A DNA stretch of 64,000 bases from Aphodoplasma sp045592745. Lineage in GTDB: Bacteria > Bacillota > Clostridia > UBA1381 > UMGS1253. Numbering within the stretch: position 1 is the stretch's first letter; each line of letters starts with the position of its first letter. The stretch is from positions 62,001 through 126,000 of the forward strand of contig JAZNVH010000025.1 of NCBI GenBank assembly GCA_045592745.1, in the 5' to 3' direction. A program made the translations under genes and the position numbers. Shown here one piece after another: positions 52,006 to 60,532 of this stretch. The notes below the pieces were generated by a model that saw only the letters and a program-made list of their open reading frames with translations, searched no databases and was not told the DNA's origin.

Positions 52006-54027
52006 ATGGGAAAAATTAATATTTTGGATGCGAGCGTGGCAAATATGATTGCCGCAGGAGAGGTTGTTGAAAGACCTGCTTCTGTAATAAAGGAGCTTGT
52101 AGAAAATTCTATTGATGCCGGTGCAACAAGTATCAGTGTTGAAATAAAAAACGGCGGAATATCCTATATGCGTGTCACCGACAATGGTCATGGAATGGAG
52201 CCTGATGATGTAGGACTTGCTTTTATACGTCATGCGACGAGTAAAATTTTGGAGGCAAAAGACCTTGAAGCGATAAACACGCTCGGCTTTCGTGGCGAGG
52301 CACTTTGCTCAATTGCCGCTGTTTCAAAGGTTGTTCTCACAACAAAAACCAAGGACGCAAAAAATGCAACTCGTGTTTATATAGAAGGCGGAGAAATGGA
52401 TGATGTTGACGAGGTTGGAGCACCAAATGGTACGACAATTGAAGTTAAAAAGCTCTTTTACAACACGCCTGCTCGTATGAAATTTCTAAAAAAGGATACA
52501 ACCGAGGCAGGGTATATAACAGATATAATGCAGAGGTTTATACTTGCGCATCCTGAAATATCATTTCGTTATATAAATTCGGGAAAACAGATATTTATTT
52601 CGCCTGGTGACGGAGAGCTTGTAAATGCGATTTATACTGTGTATGGTAAAGATTATGCAAAGTCTCTTATAGGTGTAGATTATGGCGATAGCACTATGAA
52701 AATATCGGGCTATATCGGTAAAAATATGATTGCCCGTCCAAATAGAACATATCAAAGCTTTTTCGTCAACAACAGATACATAAAAAATCGTACAGCCGTT
52801 GTGGCGCTTGAGGAAGCATATAAAAATCAGCTTATGGGTGGAAAGTTTCCGTTTGCAGTAATAAATATTGAAATAAATCCTGCTTTTGTGGATGTAAATG
52901 TTCATCCCAATAAGACAGAGGTTAAATTTTCTGATGAAAAAAAGGTTTTTGACACTGTGTATTGGGGCGTTAAAAATGCTTTGTATGAAAAGCCTGTAAT
53001 TCCCGAAGTAAGTATAAAAGAAAAGCGTGATGCATATAAAAGCAAGGAGTTTTTGGGCGAGGCAAAAGCGTTTGTTCAGACTCTTTTGAACGTTGAAAAC
53101 ATTGTTGGCAAAAAGGATGAAAAGCAAGAAGAGTCTTTAAAGCCACAGTCAAAAACAGAACTATGCACTACTAAAAAAACATATGAGAAAAATGAAACGA
53201 CATCATATATAAAGCCTGCAACTACATTTAACATATTTGATATAAAAGAGGAAAAGAAAGAAGATATTAAACCCGAGCAAACTCAGTCAAAAATTATTTT
53301 TAATGAAAAAAATGATGAAGACTATACGGTTTCGACAAAGACTGAAACTGCTGATACTGTTACTGTGCAGCAAAAAGAGGTTATACTTGAAGAAACAACA
53401 GATAAACAACCGGAGCCGAGTGTTGAAACACAAACCAAAAGAGGTTTTGACAAGGACTATAAAATAGTAGGAACAGTTTTTGATACATATATCATACTTG
53501 AATGTGATAATGAACTGCTTTTAATCGACCAACACGCAGCACACGAAAGATTAAAGTTTGAACAGCTAAAGCGCGAGGTGGAAAACAGCAGCGTAAAAAT
53601 TCAGTCGCTGATAGCACCTGTTGTAGTTGATTTAGTGGCGACAGAATTTGCATATGTATGCGAAAATATGCAAAGATTTTTAAGTTTAGGTTTTGAGATT
53701 GAAGAGTTTGGAGAAAATACAATTATTATAAACGGCGCGCCTGCTGATACAAATTATGATGATATTAAGGATTTGTTTATAGAGCTTTTGGGGCAAATGA
53801 TGGCTGATAAAAAGCAGATAATTACAGACCGCGATGAAAGAGCGCTGTATACAATTGCGTGCAAAGCGGCAATTAAAGCAAATCATAATTTAAATGAGTG
53901 CGAAATCGATGCTCTTGTAAAAGATGTGCTTTCGCTTGATGGTATAAACACCTGTCCGCATGGACGCCCGATTACAATTTCGCTTACCAGGTATGAAATC
54001 GAAAAACAGTTTAAACGTATTGTATAA
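52006..54027 (+). CDS. mutL: DNA mismatch repair protein MutL, endonuclease type
   Basis: MutL, 673 residues. The GHKL ATPase domain (about 1-330) shows ERPASVIKELVENSIDAGA, DNGHGM and LGFRGEALCSIAAVSK. A charged, low-complexity linker (about 350-480) follows. The C-terminal domain (about 490-673) carries the endonuclease metal-binding motif DQHAAHERLKFEQ, plus ACKAAIKANH and CPHGRP, so it is the nicking type found in bacteria without MutH. The ribosome site is AAAGGAGGTGAG. miaA is 21 bases downstream. Confidence 0.97.
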   Translation: MGKINILDASVANMIAAGEVVERPASVIKELVENSIDAGATSISVEIKNGGISYMRVTDNGHGMEPDDVGLAFIRHATSKILEAKDLEAINTLGFRGEALCSIAAVSKVVLTTKTKDAKNATRVYIEGGEMDDVDEVGAPNGTTIEVKKLFYNTPARMKFLKKDTTEAGYITDIMQRFILAHPEISFRYINSGKQIFISPGDGELVNAIYTVYGKDYAKSLIGVDYGDSTMKISGYIGKNMIARPNRTYQSFFVNNRYIKNRTAVVALEEAYKNQLMGGKFPFAVINIEINPAFVDVNVHPNKTEVKFSDEKKVFDTVYWGVKNALYEKPVIPEVSIKEKRDAYKSKEFLGEAKAFVQTLLNVENIVGKKDEKQEESLKPQSKTELCTTKKTYEKNETTSYIKPATTFNIFDIKEEKKEDIKPEQTQSKIIFNEKNDEDYTVSTKTETADTVTVQQKEVILEETTDKQPEPSVETQTKRGFDKDYKIVGTVFDTYIILECDNELLLIDQHAAHERLKFEQLKREVENSSVKIQSLIAPVVVDLVATEFAYVCENMQRFLSLGFEIEEFGENTIIINGAPADTNYDDIKDLFIELLGQMMADKKQIITDRDERALYTIACKAAIKANHNLNECEIDALVKDVLSLDGINTCPHGRPITISLTRYEIEKQFKRIV

Positions 54028-54048
54028 TGTGGTGAAACGGAGAATTTT

Positions 54049-54996
54049 ATGTCTGCACAAAAAATACCTTTAATAGTAATACTCGGTCCGACTGCTTCGG
54101 GCAAAACTTCTCTTTCGATAGAAGTTGCAAAACGCTATAACGGCGAAATAGTAAGCGCCGACAGTATGCAGATATATAAGTATATGGATATTGGTACGGC
54201 AAAGCCTTCACTAAAAGAAAGAGAAGGAATAAAGCATCATATGTTTGATGTTGCAGAGCCTGATGAAGAGTTTAGCGTGTATTCTTATGCCGAAAGAGCG
54301 AAAAAATGCATCAAAGAAATTTATAATTCGGGAAAACTTCCGGTTATGGTCGGTGGAACGGGTCTTTATATTGATAATGTACTTTTAAATATATCTCTTG
54401 CCGAGCAAAAAGACAGCGGAAAATGGAGAGAAAAATTAACACTGGAAGCGTTTGAATATGGCAACGAATATATGCATCAAAAGCTTGCCAAGATTGATGA
54501 GCAGGCGGCAAAAAACATTCATCCTAATAATATACGCCGCGTAATACGTGCGCTTGAGGTGTACTATGAAACAGGAAAAACGTTTTCAGAGCAGCTTGAA
54601 AATTCGAAAAATGAGCCAAGTCCTTATGAGAGCATAATATTTATGCCTGTGTGGGAAAGAGAAACGCTTTATGAGCGTATCGACAAACGCGTTGAGATTA
54701 TGTTCGATGAAGGACTTATGGATGAGTTTTTATCGCTTGTAAAAAGAGGGTATAATCATAAACTAAACTCTATGCAGGCAATAGGATATAAAGAGCTTTT
54801 TGCGTATTACAGGGGTTTGTGTAGCCTTGATGAAGCAAAAGAGCTTATAAAGAAACATTCAAGAAACTATGCAAAGCGTCAGCTTACATGGTTTAAAAGA
54901 AATAAGGATATAATTTTGCTTGATGCACAAAATAAAGACATAAAAGAAGAATGTGTTAATAGCATAAGCAAATGGCTGAAAGGCAGAAAAATATGA
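54049..54996 (+). CDS. miaA: tRNA dimethylallyltransferase
   Basis: A 315-residue enzyme that adds a dimethylallyl group to A37 of tRNAs reading UNN codons, giving the substrate for MiaB. The P-loop is VILGPTASGKTSLSIEVA (about 8-25), followed by IVSADSMQIYKYMDIGTAKPS (about 34-54), GGTGLYI and a C-terminal RQLTWFKRN. Its stop codon overlaps the start of the thioesterase gene as ATGA, indicating translational coupling. Confidence 0.97.
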   Translation: MSAQKIPLIVILGPTASGKTSLSIEVAKRYNGEIVSADSMQIYKYMDIGTAKPSLKEREGIKHHMFDVAEPDEEFSVYSYAERAKKCIKEIYNSGKLPVMVGGTGLYIDNVLLNISLAEQKDSGKWREKLTLEAFEYGNEYMHQKLAKIDEQAAKNIHPNNIRRVIRALEVYYETGKTFSEQLENSKNEPSPYESIIFMPVWERETLYERIDKRVEIMFDEGLMDEFLSLVKRGYNHKLNSMQAIGYKELFAYYRGLCSLDEAKELIKKHSRNYAKRQLTWFKRNKDIILLDAQNKDIKEECVNSISKWLKGRKI

Positions 54997-55469
54997 ACGA
55001 AATAAAAAAGAAAGTATCGGATTCGTACGTTGAGCAAATACAAATAGTTATGGCAGGACATATAAATGGCTACGGCAGGCTTTTTGGCGGGCAGCTTATG
55101 GAATGGATAGATGTTGTTGCGGGCGTGGTTGCAAGAAGACATGCGGGCAGTGAGGTTACAACCGTATGTATAGATAATCTTTATTTTAAAGCGCCTGCGT
55201 ATGCAAATGAAACCATAATACTTACAGGACGCCTTAGTTATGTCGGCAATACATCGATGGAGGTTAGAGTTGATACGTTTGTAGAGTCGCTTTCGGGAAC
55301 ACGCACACTTGTGAACACTGCTTATCTTGTAATGGTAGCGCTTGACGGCAAGGAAAGACCAATGATTGTTCCAAGACTTGAACTTACAAATGATGAGGAG
55401 CGAGCAGAGTGGGAAGCGGGTAAAAAACGTAGCGAATTTCGTAAAAGGCGCGCACTTGAACAGTTTTGA
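54993..55469 (+). CDS. Acyl-CoA thioesterase, hotdog fold
   Basis: A 158-residue single-hotdog protein like YciA/Acot-type thioesterases. It has INGYGRLFGGQLMEWIDVVAGVVARRHAG (about 24-52), where the G.LFGG..M.W.D stretch is the catalytic helix region, and VDNLYFKAPA-like and SMEVRVDTFVE strands. The enzyme would hydrolyse acyl-CoA esters; chain length is unknown. The ATG at 54993 overlaps the miaA stop, and an in-frame TTG-type extension into miaA is not needed. It ends before the HrcA-regulated operon. Confidence 0.9.
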   Translation: MNEIKKKVSDSYVEQIQIVMAGHINGYGRLFGGQLMEWIDVVAGVVARRHAGSEVTTVCIDNLYFKAPAYANETIILTGRLSYVGNTSMEVRVDTFVESLSGTRTLVNTAYLVMVALDGKERPMIVPRLELTNDEERAEWEAGKKRSEFRKRRALEQF

Positions 55470-55523
55470 TTGTAGTTTTTTGTGAACAAATCGTTAAAAA
55501 TTTAAAAAAATTGCGATACCATC

Positions 55524-55552
55524 TTGACAAATTCTGTATAAGGTGGTATTTT
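55524..55552 (+). promoter_or_regulatory. Promoter of the hrcA-grpE-dnaK operon
   Basis: TTGACA, 17 bases, TATTTT, a sigma-A type promoter directly before the CIRCE element. The start would be near 55559. Confidence 0.75.
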
Positions 55553-55563
55553 TATTACAGTGC

Positions 55564-55590
55564 TTAGCACTCGACTATTAAGAGTGCTAA
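55564..55590 (+). promoter_or_regulatory. CIRCE operator for HrcA
   Basis: A perfect match to the CIRCE consensus: TTAGCACTC, nine bases, GAGTGCTAA. It lies just after the promoter start site, so HrcA binding would block transcription of the chaperone operon until heat stress. Confidence 0.98.
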
Positions 55591-55618
55591 CAAAAAAATA
55601 AAAAAGGGGTTTGGGCTT

Positions 55619-56665
55619 ATGGATTTGAGTGAAAGAAAAAGAAAAATACTTGAAGCTATAATCGAAGATTATATTGTAAGCGCCGAACCTATTGGGTCAA
55701 GGACAATATCAAAAAACACTGATATGGGACTTTCGAGTGCAACAATAAGAAATGAAATGTCCGACCTTGAAGAAATGGGATATCTTGTTTCGCCGCACAC
55801 TTCGGCGGGACGTATTCCTACGGATGCGGGATATCGTTTTTATGTAAATGAGCTTATGCATCAGTACAGTATGGCGAGTGAAGATATCGTGCGTTTAAGA
55901 CGCTTTTTTACAGCAGGAATACTTCAGCTTGACAAGCTTATACGTCAGGCGGGAAGTATTGTATCACAACTTACGAGCTATACGACCATTGCGGTTACAC
56001 CAGAGCTTAACAAATCATTTATAAAGCGTTTCGAGCTTGTACCGATTGATAAAAACTCTGCGCTTTTGGTGCTTGTTACAAGCGAAGGAATTATAAAAAA
56101 TCAGTTAATTGCAGTGTCCGAGAGTGAGGATGAGCTTAGAAAGCTGTCTGTAATATTAAATGAAAAACTTGCAGGACTTACGCTTGAGGATATAAACCTT
56201 ATAAAAATTAACGAGGTGCAAAAAGCGCTTGGTAAAAACTCATCGATACTTATGCCTGTGCTTGACTTTGTGCACCAGACTATATCAGAGCTTGACGGCT
56301 CGGAGGTGTATGTCAAAAATACTCAAAGTATATTAAATCATCCGGAGTATTATGATTTGTCAAAAGCAAAGGAAATTATAGGTTTTCTTGAGGACAAACA
56401 GAGTGTAAAGCATGTGTTTGACCAGGCAGATAATGATGAGAAGATAAATATCATAATAGGTAAAGAAAACAAGATTGACGAAATGCGTGACGCATCAATT
56501 GTTACGGCGAAATATTATTCCGGTGGTAAAATGCTTGGAAAGATAGGAATTGTGGGACCCACCCGAATGAACTATGCAAAGGTTGTGGCATCACTTGACT
56601 ATATAACAAAAAATATGGATAACATAATTAATGAGCTTTATAACGAAGAGAGGGGCAGTGAATAA
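55619..56665 (+). CDS. hrcA: Heat-inducible transcription repressor HrcA
   Basis: HrcA, 348 residues, represses this operon through the CIRCE element found upstream. The N-terminal winged helix (about 1-75) includes RKRKILEAIIEDYIVSAEPIGSRTIS and SSATIRNEMSDLEEMGYLVSPHTSAGRIPTDAGYRFYV, the family signature. The C-terminal GAF-like domain is complete and ends after GIVGPTRMNYAKVVASLDYI. It is the first gene of the operon, so it also controls itself. grpE overlaps its end. Confidence 0.98.
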   Translation: MDLSERKRKILEAIIEDYIVSAEPIGSRTISKNTDMGLSSATIRNEMSDLEEMGYLVSPHTSAGRIPTDAGYRFYVNELMHQYSMASEDIVRLRRFFTAGILQLDKLIRQAGSIVSQLTSYTTIAVTPELNKSFIKRFELVPIDKNSALLVLVTSEGIIKNQLIAVSESEDELRKLSVILNEKLAGLTLEDINLIKINEVQKALGKNSSILMPVLDFVHQTISELDGSEVYVKNTQSILNHPEYYDLSKAKEIIGFLEDKQSVKHVFDQADNDEKINIIIGKENKIDEMRDASIVTAKYYSGGKMLGKIGIVGPTRMNYAKVVASLDYITKNMDNIINELYNEERGSE

Positions 56666-57206
56666 GGTGGCAAAAAAATCAAAGGCGAGCGAGGAAAATG
56701 TAAATACACAAGCCCAGACTCCCGATGAAGAAATAAAAGAAGAAAATAATCAGGCTACAAACGAGAGTGAAGAGTTTGAAAAGAAGTATACCGAGCTTGA
56801 AGACAAGTATTTGCGTCTTGCGGCTGAGTATACAAACTTTCAAAGACGTACACGCGAGGAGAAAGATGCACTTTATACAAATGCAGTTGTCGATACAGTA
56901 GCAGAGCTTTTGCCGATAATGGACAATTTGCAGAGAGCTTCTGATACAATGGCTGATGCGACTGATGTAAAAAGCGTTGCTGATGGCGTGGAAATGATTA
57001 AAAAAATGGCACTTGAGGTTTTCTCAAAGCTTGGTGTTGAGCCAATAGAGGCTGTCGGCAAAGAATTTGATGCATCGCTTCACAATGCGGTAATGCACAT
57101 AGACGATGACAGCTTTGGCACAAACGAGGTTGTCGAAGAATTTCAAAAGGGATATAAATGCAAGGATAAGGTTATCCGCTACAGTATGGTTAAAGTGGCA
57201 AACTAA
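56658..57206 (+). CDS. grpE: Nucleotide exchange factor GrpE
   Basis: GrpE, about 182 residues, releases ADP from DnaK. It has an acidic, disordered N-terminus, a long coiled coil (about 45-90, FEKKYTELEDKYLRLAAEYTNFQRRTREEK) and a C-terminal four-helix/beta-wing part ending KDKVIRYSMVKVAN. The start is a GTG at 56658 overlapping hrcA by eight bases; a second GTG at 56667 after the hrcA stop is about as likely. It is followed 48 bases on by dnaK. Confidence 0.95.
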   Translation: MNKVAKKSKASEENVNTQAQTPDEEIKEENNQATNESEEFEKKYTELEDKYLRLAAEYTNFQRRTREEKDALYTNAVVDTVAELLPIMDNLQRASDTMADATDVKSVADGVEMIKKMALEVFSKLGVEPIEAVGKEFDASLHNAVMHIDDDSFGTNEVVEEFQKGYKCKDKVIRYSMVKVAN

Positions 57207-57254
57207 ATTAGTATACTATTTAAATTATCATAAATATTTAGGAGGATTTTTAAA

Positions 57255-59096
57255 ATGGGAAAGATTATTGGTATTGACCTTGGTACAACAAACTCATGTG
57301 TGGCAGTTATGGAAAACGGCGAGGCTGTCGTAATTCCTAATCCGGAAGGTGGCAGAACTACACCGTCTGTTGTTGCACTTACAAAAGATGGCGAGCGTCT
57401 TGTTGGTCAGGTTGCAAAAAGACAGGCAATCACAAACCCTGATAACACGATTATTTCAATTAAGCGTGATATGGGAACAGATAAGAAGGTAACTTTGGGA
57501 GATAAAGCGTATACACCTACCGAAGTTAGTGCAATGATTCTTCAAAAGCTTAAAGCAGATGCAGAAAGATATCTTGGCGAAACTGTATCGCAGGCTGTTA
57601 TTACTGTTCCTGCATATTTTTCTGATGCACAGCGTCAGGCTACAAAGGACGCAGGTAAGATTGCGGGTCTTGAAGTTTTGCGTATCATAAACGAGCCTAC
57701 TGCAGCATCGCTTGCGTACGGAATGGGTAACGATACAGACCACAAGATTATGGTATATGACCTTGGTGGTGGTACTTTCGACGTATCAATCCTTGAAATT
57801 GGTGATGGTACTTTCGAGGTTTTGGCTACAAGCGGTAACAACCGTCTTGGTGGTGATGACTTTGACGAGCGTATTATGGAGTATCTTGCTTCTGAATTTA
57901 AAAAGGATACAGGTATCGACCTTTTGATTGATAAAATGGCTATGCAGCGCTTGAAGGAAGCTGCTGAAAAAGCAAAAATTGAGCTTTCGGGCGTTATGAG
58001 CACAAATATCAACCTTCCGTTTATCACAGCTGATGCAACAGGTCCTAAGCACCTTGACATCACACTTACACGTGCTAAGTTTGATGAGCTTACAGCTGAT
58101 TTGGTTGAAAAGACAATGGAGCCTACAAGAAACGCTATGAACGATGCAGGTCTTAGCGCAAATGATATAGCAAAAGTATTAATGGTTGGTGGTTCATCAA
58201 GAATTCCTGCTGTTCAGGAGGCTGTAAAGCGTATTACGGGCCAAGAGCCTGATAACGGCATCAATCCGGATGAATGTGTTGCAATCGGTGCTGCTATACA
58301 GGGCGGCGTGCTTGGCGGCGACGTAAAGGATTTATTGCTTCTCGACGTTACACCGCTTTCACTTGGTATCGAAACTCTTGGCGGCGTATGCACAAAGCTT
58401 ATCGAGAGAAATACAACAATTCCGGTACAGAAGACTCAGGTATTCTCAACTGCTGCTGACAATCAGACAAGCGTTGAAATCCACGTGCTTCAGGGCGAAC
58501 GCGATATGGCGGCTTATAATAAGACTCTTGGACGCTTCAGCCTTACGGGTATTCCTCCGGCACCACGTGGCGTTCCGCAGATTGAGGTTAAGTTTGATAT
58601 TGACAGAAACGGTATCGTTCACGTAAGCGCAAAAGACCTTGGTACAGGTAACGAGCAGGATATCACAATTACAGCAAGCTCAAATCTTTCTGACGAAGAA
58701 ATAGATAAGGCTGTAAAAGAGGCTGAAAAGTTTGCGGCAGAAGATAAGGCAAAGAAAGAAGAAGCCGAAGTCAGAAATCAGGCAGACACAATGGTTTATC
58801 AGTGCGAAAAAGCTATGAATGAGCTTGGAGATAAGCTTGATAGTGCCGATAAAGATGCAGTAACTGAGAAAATCCAGAAGACAAAGGATGCAATCGCATC
58901 AAATGATGTAGAGAAGATGAAAGCTGCAACAGAGGAGCTTACAGCTAAGTTTAATGAAATCGCACAGAAGGTATATGCACAGGCAGCTCCAAATGGTGCT
59001 GAAGGCGGCGCTGCGGGCGGTGCAGGCACACAGTCAAACGATGATCCGAACGTTGTCGATGCGGATTATAAAGTTGTAGATGATGACAATCAATAA
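57255..59096 (+). CDS. dnaK: Chaperone DnaK (Hsp70)
   Basis: DnaK, 613 residues. The N-terminal ATPase domain begins IGIDLGTTNSCVAVMENG and contains IINEPTAASLAYG (about 135-147) and DLGGGTFDVSIL. The interdomain linker is VKDLLLLDVTPLSLGIET (about 357-374), followed by the peptide-binding domain and a helical lid. The tail is Gly/Ala-rich and ends VDADYKVVDDDNQ, the usual acidic finish for co-chaperone contact. The ribosome site is TTAGGAGG. Confidence 0.99.
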   Translation: MGKIIGIDLGTTNSCVAVMENGEAVVIPNPEGGRTTPSVVALTKDGERLVGQVAKRQAITNPDNTIISIKRDMGTDKKVTLGDKAYTPTEVSAMILQKLKADAERYLGETVSQAVITVPAYFSDAQRQATKDAGKIAGLEVLRIINEPTAASLAYGMGNDTDHKIMVYDLGGGTFDVSILEIGDGTFEVLATSGNNRLGGDDFDERIMEYLASEFKKDTGIDLLIDKMAMQRLKEAAEKAKIELSGVMSTNINLPFITADATGPKHLDITLTRAKFDELTADLVEKTMEPTRNAMNDAGLSANDIAKVLMVGGSSRIPAVQEAVKRITGQEPDNGINPDECVAIGAAIQGGVLGGDVKDLLLLDVTPLSLGIETLGGVCTKLIERNTTIPVQKTQVFSTAADNQTSVEIHVLQGERDMAAYNKTLGRFSLTGIPPAPRGVPQIEVKFDIDRNGIVHVSAKDLGTGNEQDITITASSNLSDEEIDKAVKEAEKFAAEDKAKKEEAEVRNQADTMVYQCEKAMNELGDKLDSADKDAVTEKIQKTKDAIASNDVEKMKAATEELTAKFNEIAQKVYAQAAPNGAEGGAAGGAGTQSNDDPNVVDADYKVVDDDNQ

Positions 59097-59131
59097 AAAC
59101 AACTGATACGTAAAAATATGTACGAATTGTA

Positions 59132-59168
59132 AAGGTTTTGCGTAAATTTTGCGCAAAACCTTCCTTTC
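59132..59168 (+). terminator. Hairpin between dnaK and dnaJ
   Basis: AAGGTTTTGCG and CGCAAAACCTT form a perfect 11-bp stem with a nine-base loop, followed by CCTTTCG, a poor U tract. It may reduce read-through so that dnaJ is made in smaller amounts than dnaK, or protect the dnaK mRNA end. Confidence 0.6.
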
Positions 59169-59231
59169 GTAGCTTATATGTGGTATTATAGTTACATACC
59201 AAACTTTCTCTTATTTTAAGGAGATGAATAA

Positions 59232-60389
59232 ATGGCGGATAAACGTGATTATTACGAGGTGCTTGGCGTAAGCAAAGGCGCAAGCGACGATGAAATAAAA
59301 AAAGCATACAGAAGCGCTGCAAAAAAGTGTCATCCCGACCTTAATCCTGGAAAAGAGGCAGAAGCCGAGGAAAAGTTTAAAGAGGTTAACGAGGCGTACG
59401 ACGTGCTCAAAGACCCTGAAAAACGTTCAAGATATGACCAGTTCGGTCATGCGGGCGTTGACCCGAGCTATGGCGGTGGAGCAGGTTATGGCGGAGGTTT
59501 TGGTGGCGGATTTGGCGGTTTCGACGTAGGTGATATATTCGAATCGTTTTTTGGCGGCGGATTTGGCGGTGCATCTCAACACAGTGCTCGCAGAAATGGG
59601 CCTAAAAAGGGCAAGGATATTCAGCAGTATGTTGAAATAACCTTTGTAGAGGCTGCTTTTGGCGTTGAAAAAGAGGTTGTAATATACAGAATGGAAAGCT
59701 GCAAGAGCTGCAGCGGCAGTGGCGCAAAGAAGGGCACAACACCTGTAACGTGCTCTGTTTGCGGTGGCTCGGGACAGATACGTACGACTCAGCGTACACC
59801 GTTTGGTAATTTTTCTTCTGCTACAACATGTAATAACTGCGGTGGCAGTGGTCAGACAATACCTAATCCATGTCCTGACTGTAAGGGCAGCGGACAAATT
59901 AAACATCAGCGCAAAATAAAGGTAAGTATCCCTGCGGGTATCGACGACGGGCAGACAATACCATTAAGAGGTGAGGGCAGTGCAGGAATCAAAGGCGGTC
60001 CAAACGGTGACTTATACATTACTGTGTCTGTAAAAAAACATGAGCTGTTTTCAAGAACAGGCTTTGACGTTACATTTGAAATGCCCGTAAGCTTTGTTTC
60101 GGCAGCGCTTGGCGATACTGTGCGTGTACCGACGCTCGACGGTGAGGTTGAGTATAAAATCGCAGAAGGAACTCAAAGCGGTACTGTATACAGATTTAAG
60201 GGTAAGGGTATACCGCATCTTCGTGGACGCGGACGCGGCGACCAGTATGTTAAGTTTATTGTTGAAGTGCCAAAGGGACTTAGCGATAAACAAAAAGAGC
60301 TTTTGCGCGAATTCGACAAGCTTGATAACGGCAATAATAAAGAACGCAGCAAATTTTTTGATATGATAAACAGGTTTAAAAAGCAATAA
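59232..60389 (+). CDS. dnaJ: Chaperone DnaJ (Hsp40)
   Basis: DnaJ, 385 residues, stimulates DnaK ATPase. The J domain (about 4-70) has the HPD motif in KCHPDLNPGKE. A Gly/Phe-rich region follows (about 75-115). Four zinc-binding CxxCxGxG repeats are present: CKSCSGSG, CSVCGGSG, CNNCGGSG and CPDCKGSG (about 157-215). The C-terminal substrate-binding domains are complete. It is the last gene of the CIRCE-controlled operon and is followed by a terminator. Confidence 0.98.
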   Translation: MADKRDYYEVLGVSKGASDDEIKKAYRSAAKKCHPDLNPGKEAEAEEKFKEVNEAYDVLKDPEKRSRYDQFGHAGVDPSYGGGAGYGGGFGGGFGGFDVGDIFESFFGGGFGGASQHSARRNGPKKGKDIQQYVEITFVEAAFGVEKEVVIYRMESCKSCSGSGAKKGTTPVTCSVCGGSGQIRTTQRTPFGNFSSATTCNNCGGSGQTIPNPCPDCKGSGQIKHQRKIKVSIPAGIDDGQTIPLRGEGSAGIKGGPNGDLYITVSVKKHELFSRTGFDVTFEMPVSFVSAALGDTVRVPTLDGEVEYKIAEGTQSGTVYRFKGKGIPHLRGRGRGDQYVKFIVEVPKGLSDKQKELLREFDKLDNGNNKERSKFFDMINRFKKQ

Positions 60390-60402
60390 TAGATTAATTT
60401 AT

Positions 60403-60432
60403 AAAAGCAGTTGTTAAAGCAACTGCTTTTGT
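60403..60432 (+). terminator. Terminator after dnaJ
   Basis: AAAAGCAGTTG and CAACTGCTTTT form an 11-bp stem around a six-base loop; the T-rich arm supplies the U tract. Confidence 0.85.
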
Positions 60433-60465
60433 GATATAAAAAAGCAAGCTTTTTATATGCTTTGC

Positions 60466-60494
60466 TTGACAAGGTTGTTTAAAAATATTATAAT
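60466..60494 (+). promoter_or_regulatory. Consensus promoter of thrS
   Basis: TTGACA, 17 bases, TATAAT: a perfect match to the sigma-A consensus. The start codon is 38 bases after the -10, so there is no space for a T-box leader. Confidence 0.9.
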
Positions 60495-60532
60495 TATATG
60501 AGTACATTATATTATAGATAGGAAGATGAATT

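Noticed and set aside
60495..60532. T-box leader for thrS
   Set aside because: The -10 box is 38 bases before the start codon, leaving no room for a T-box.
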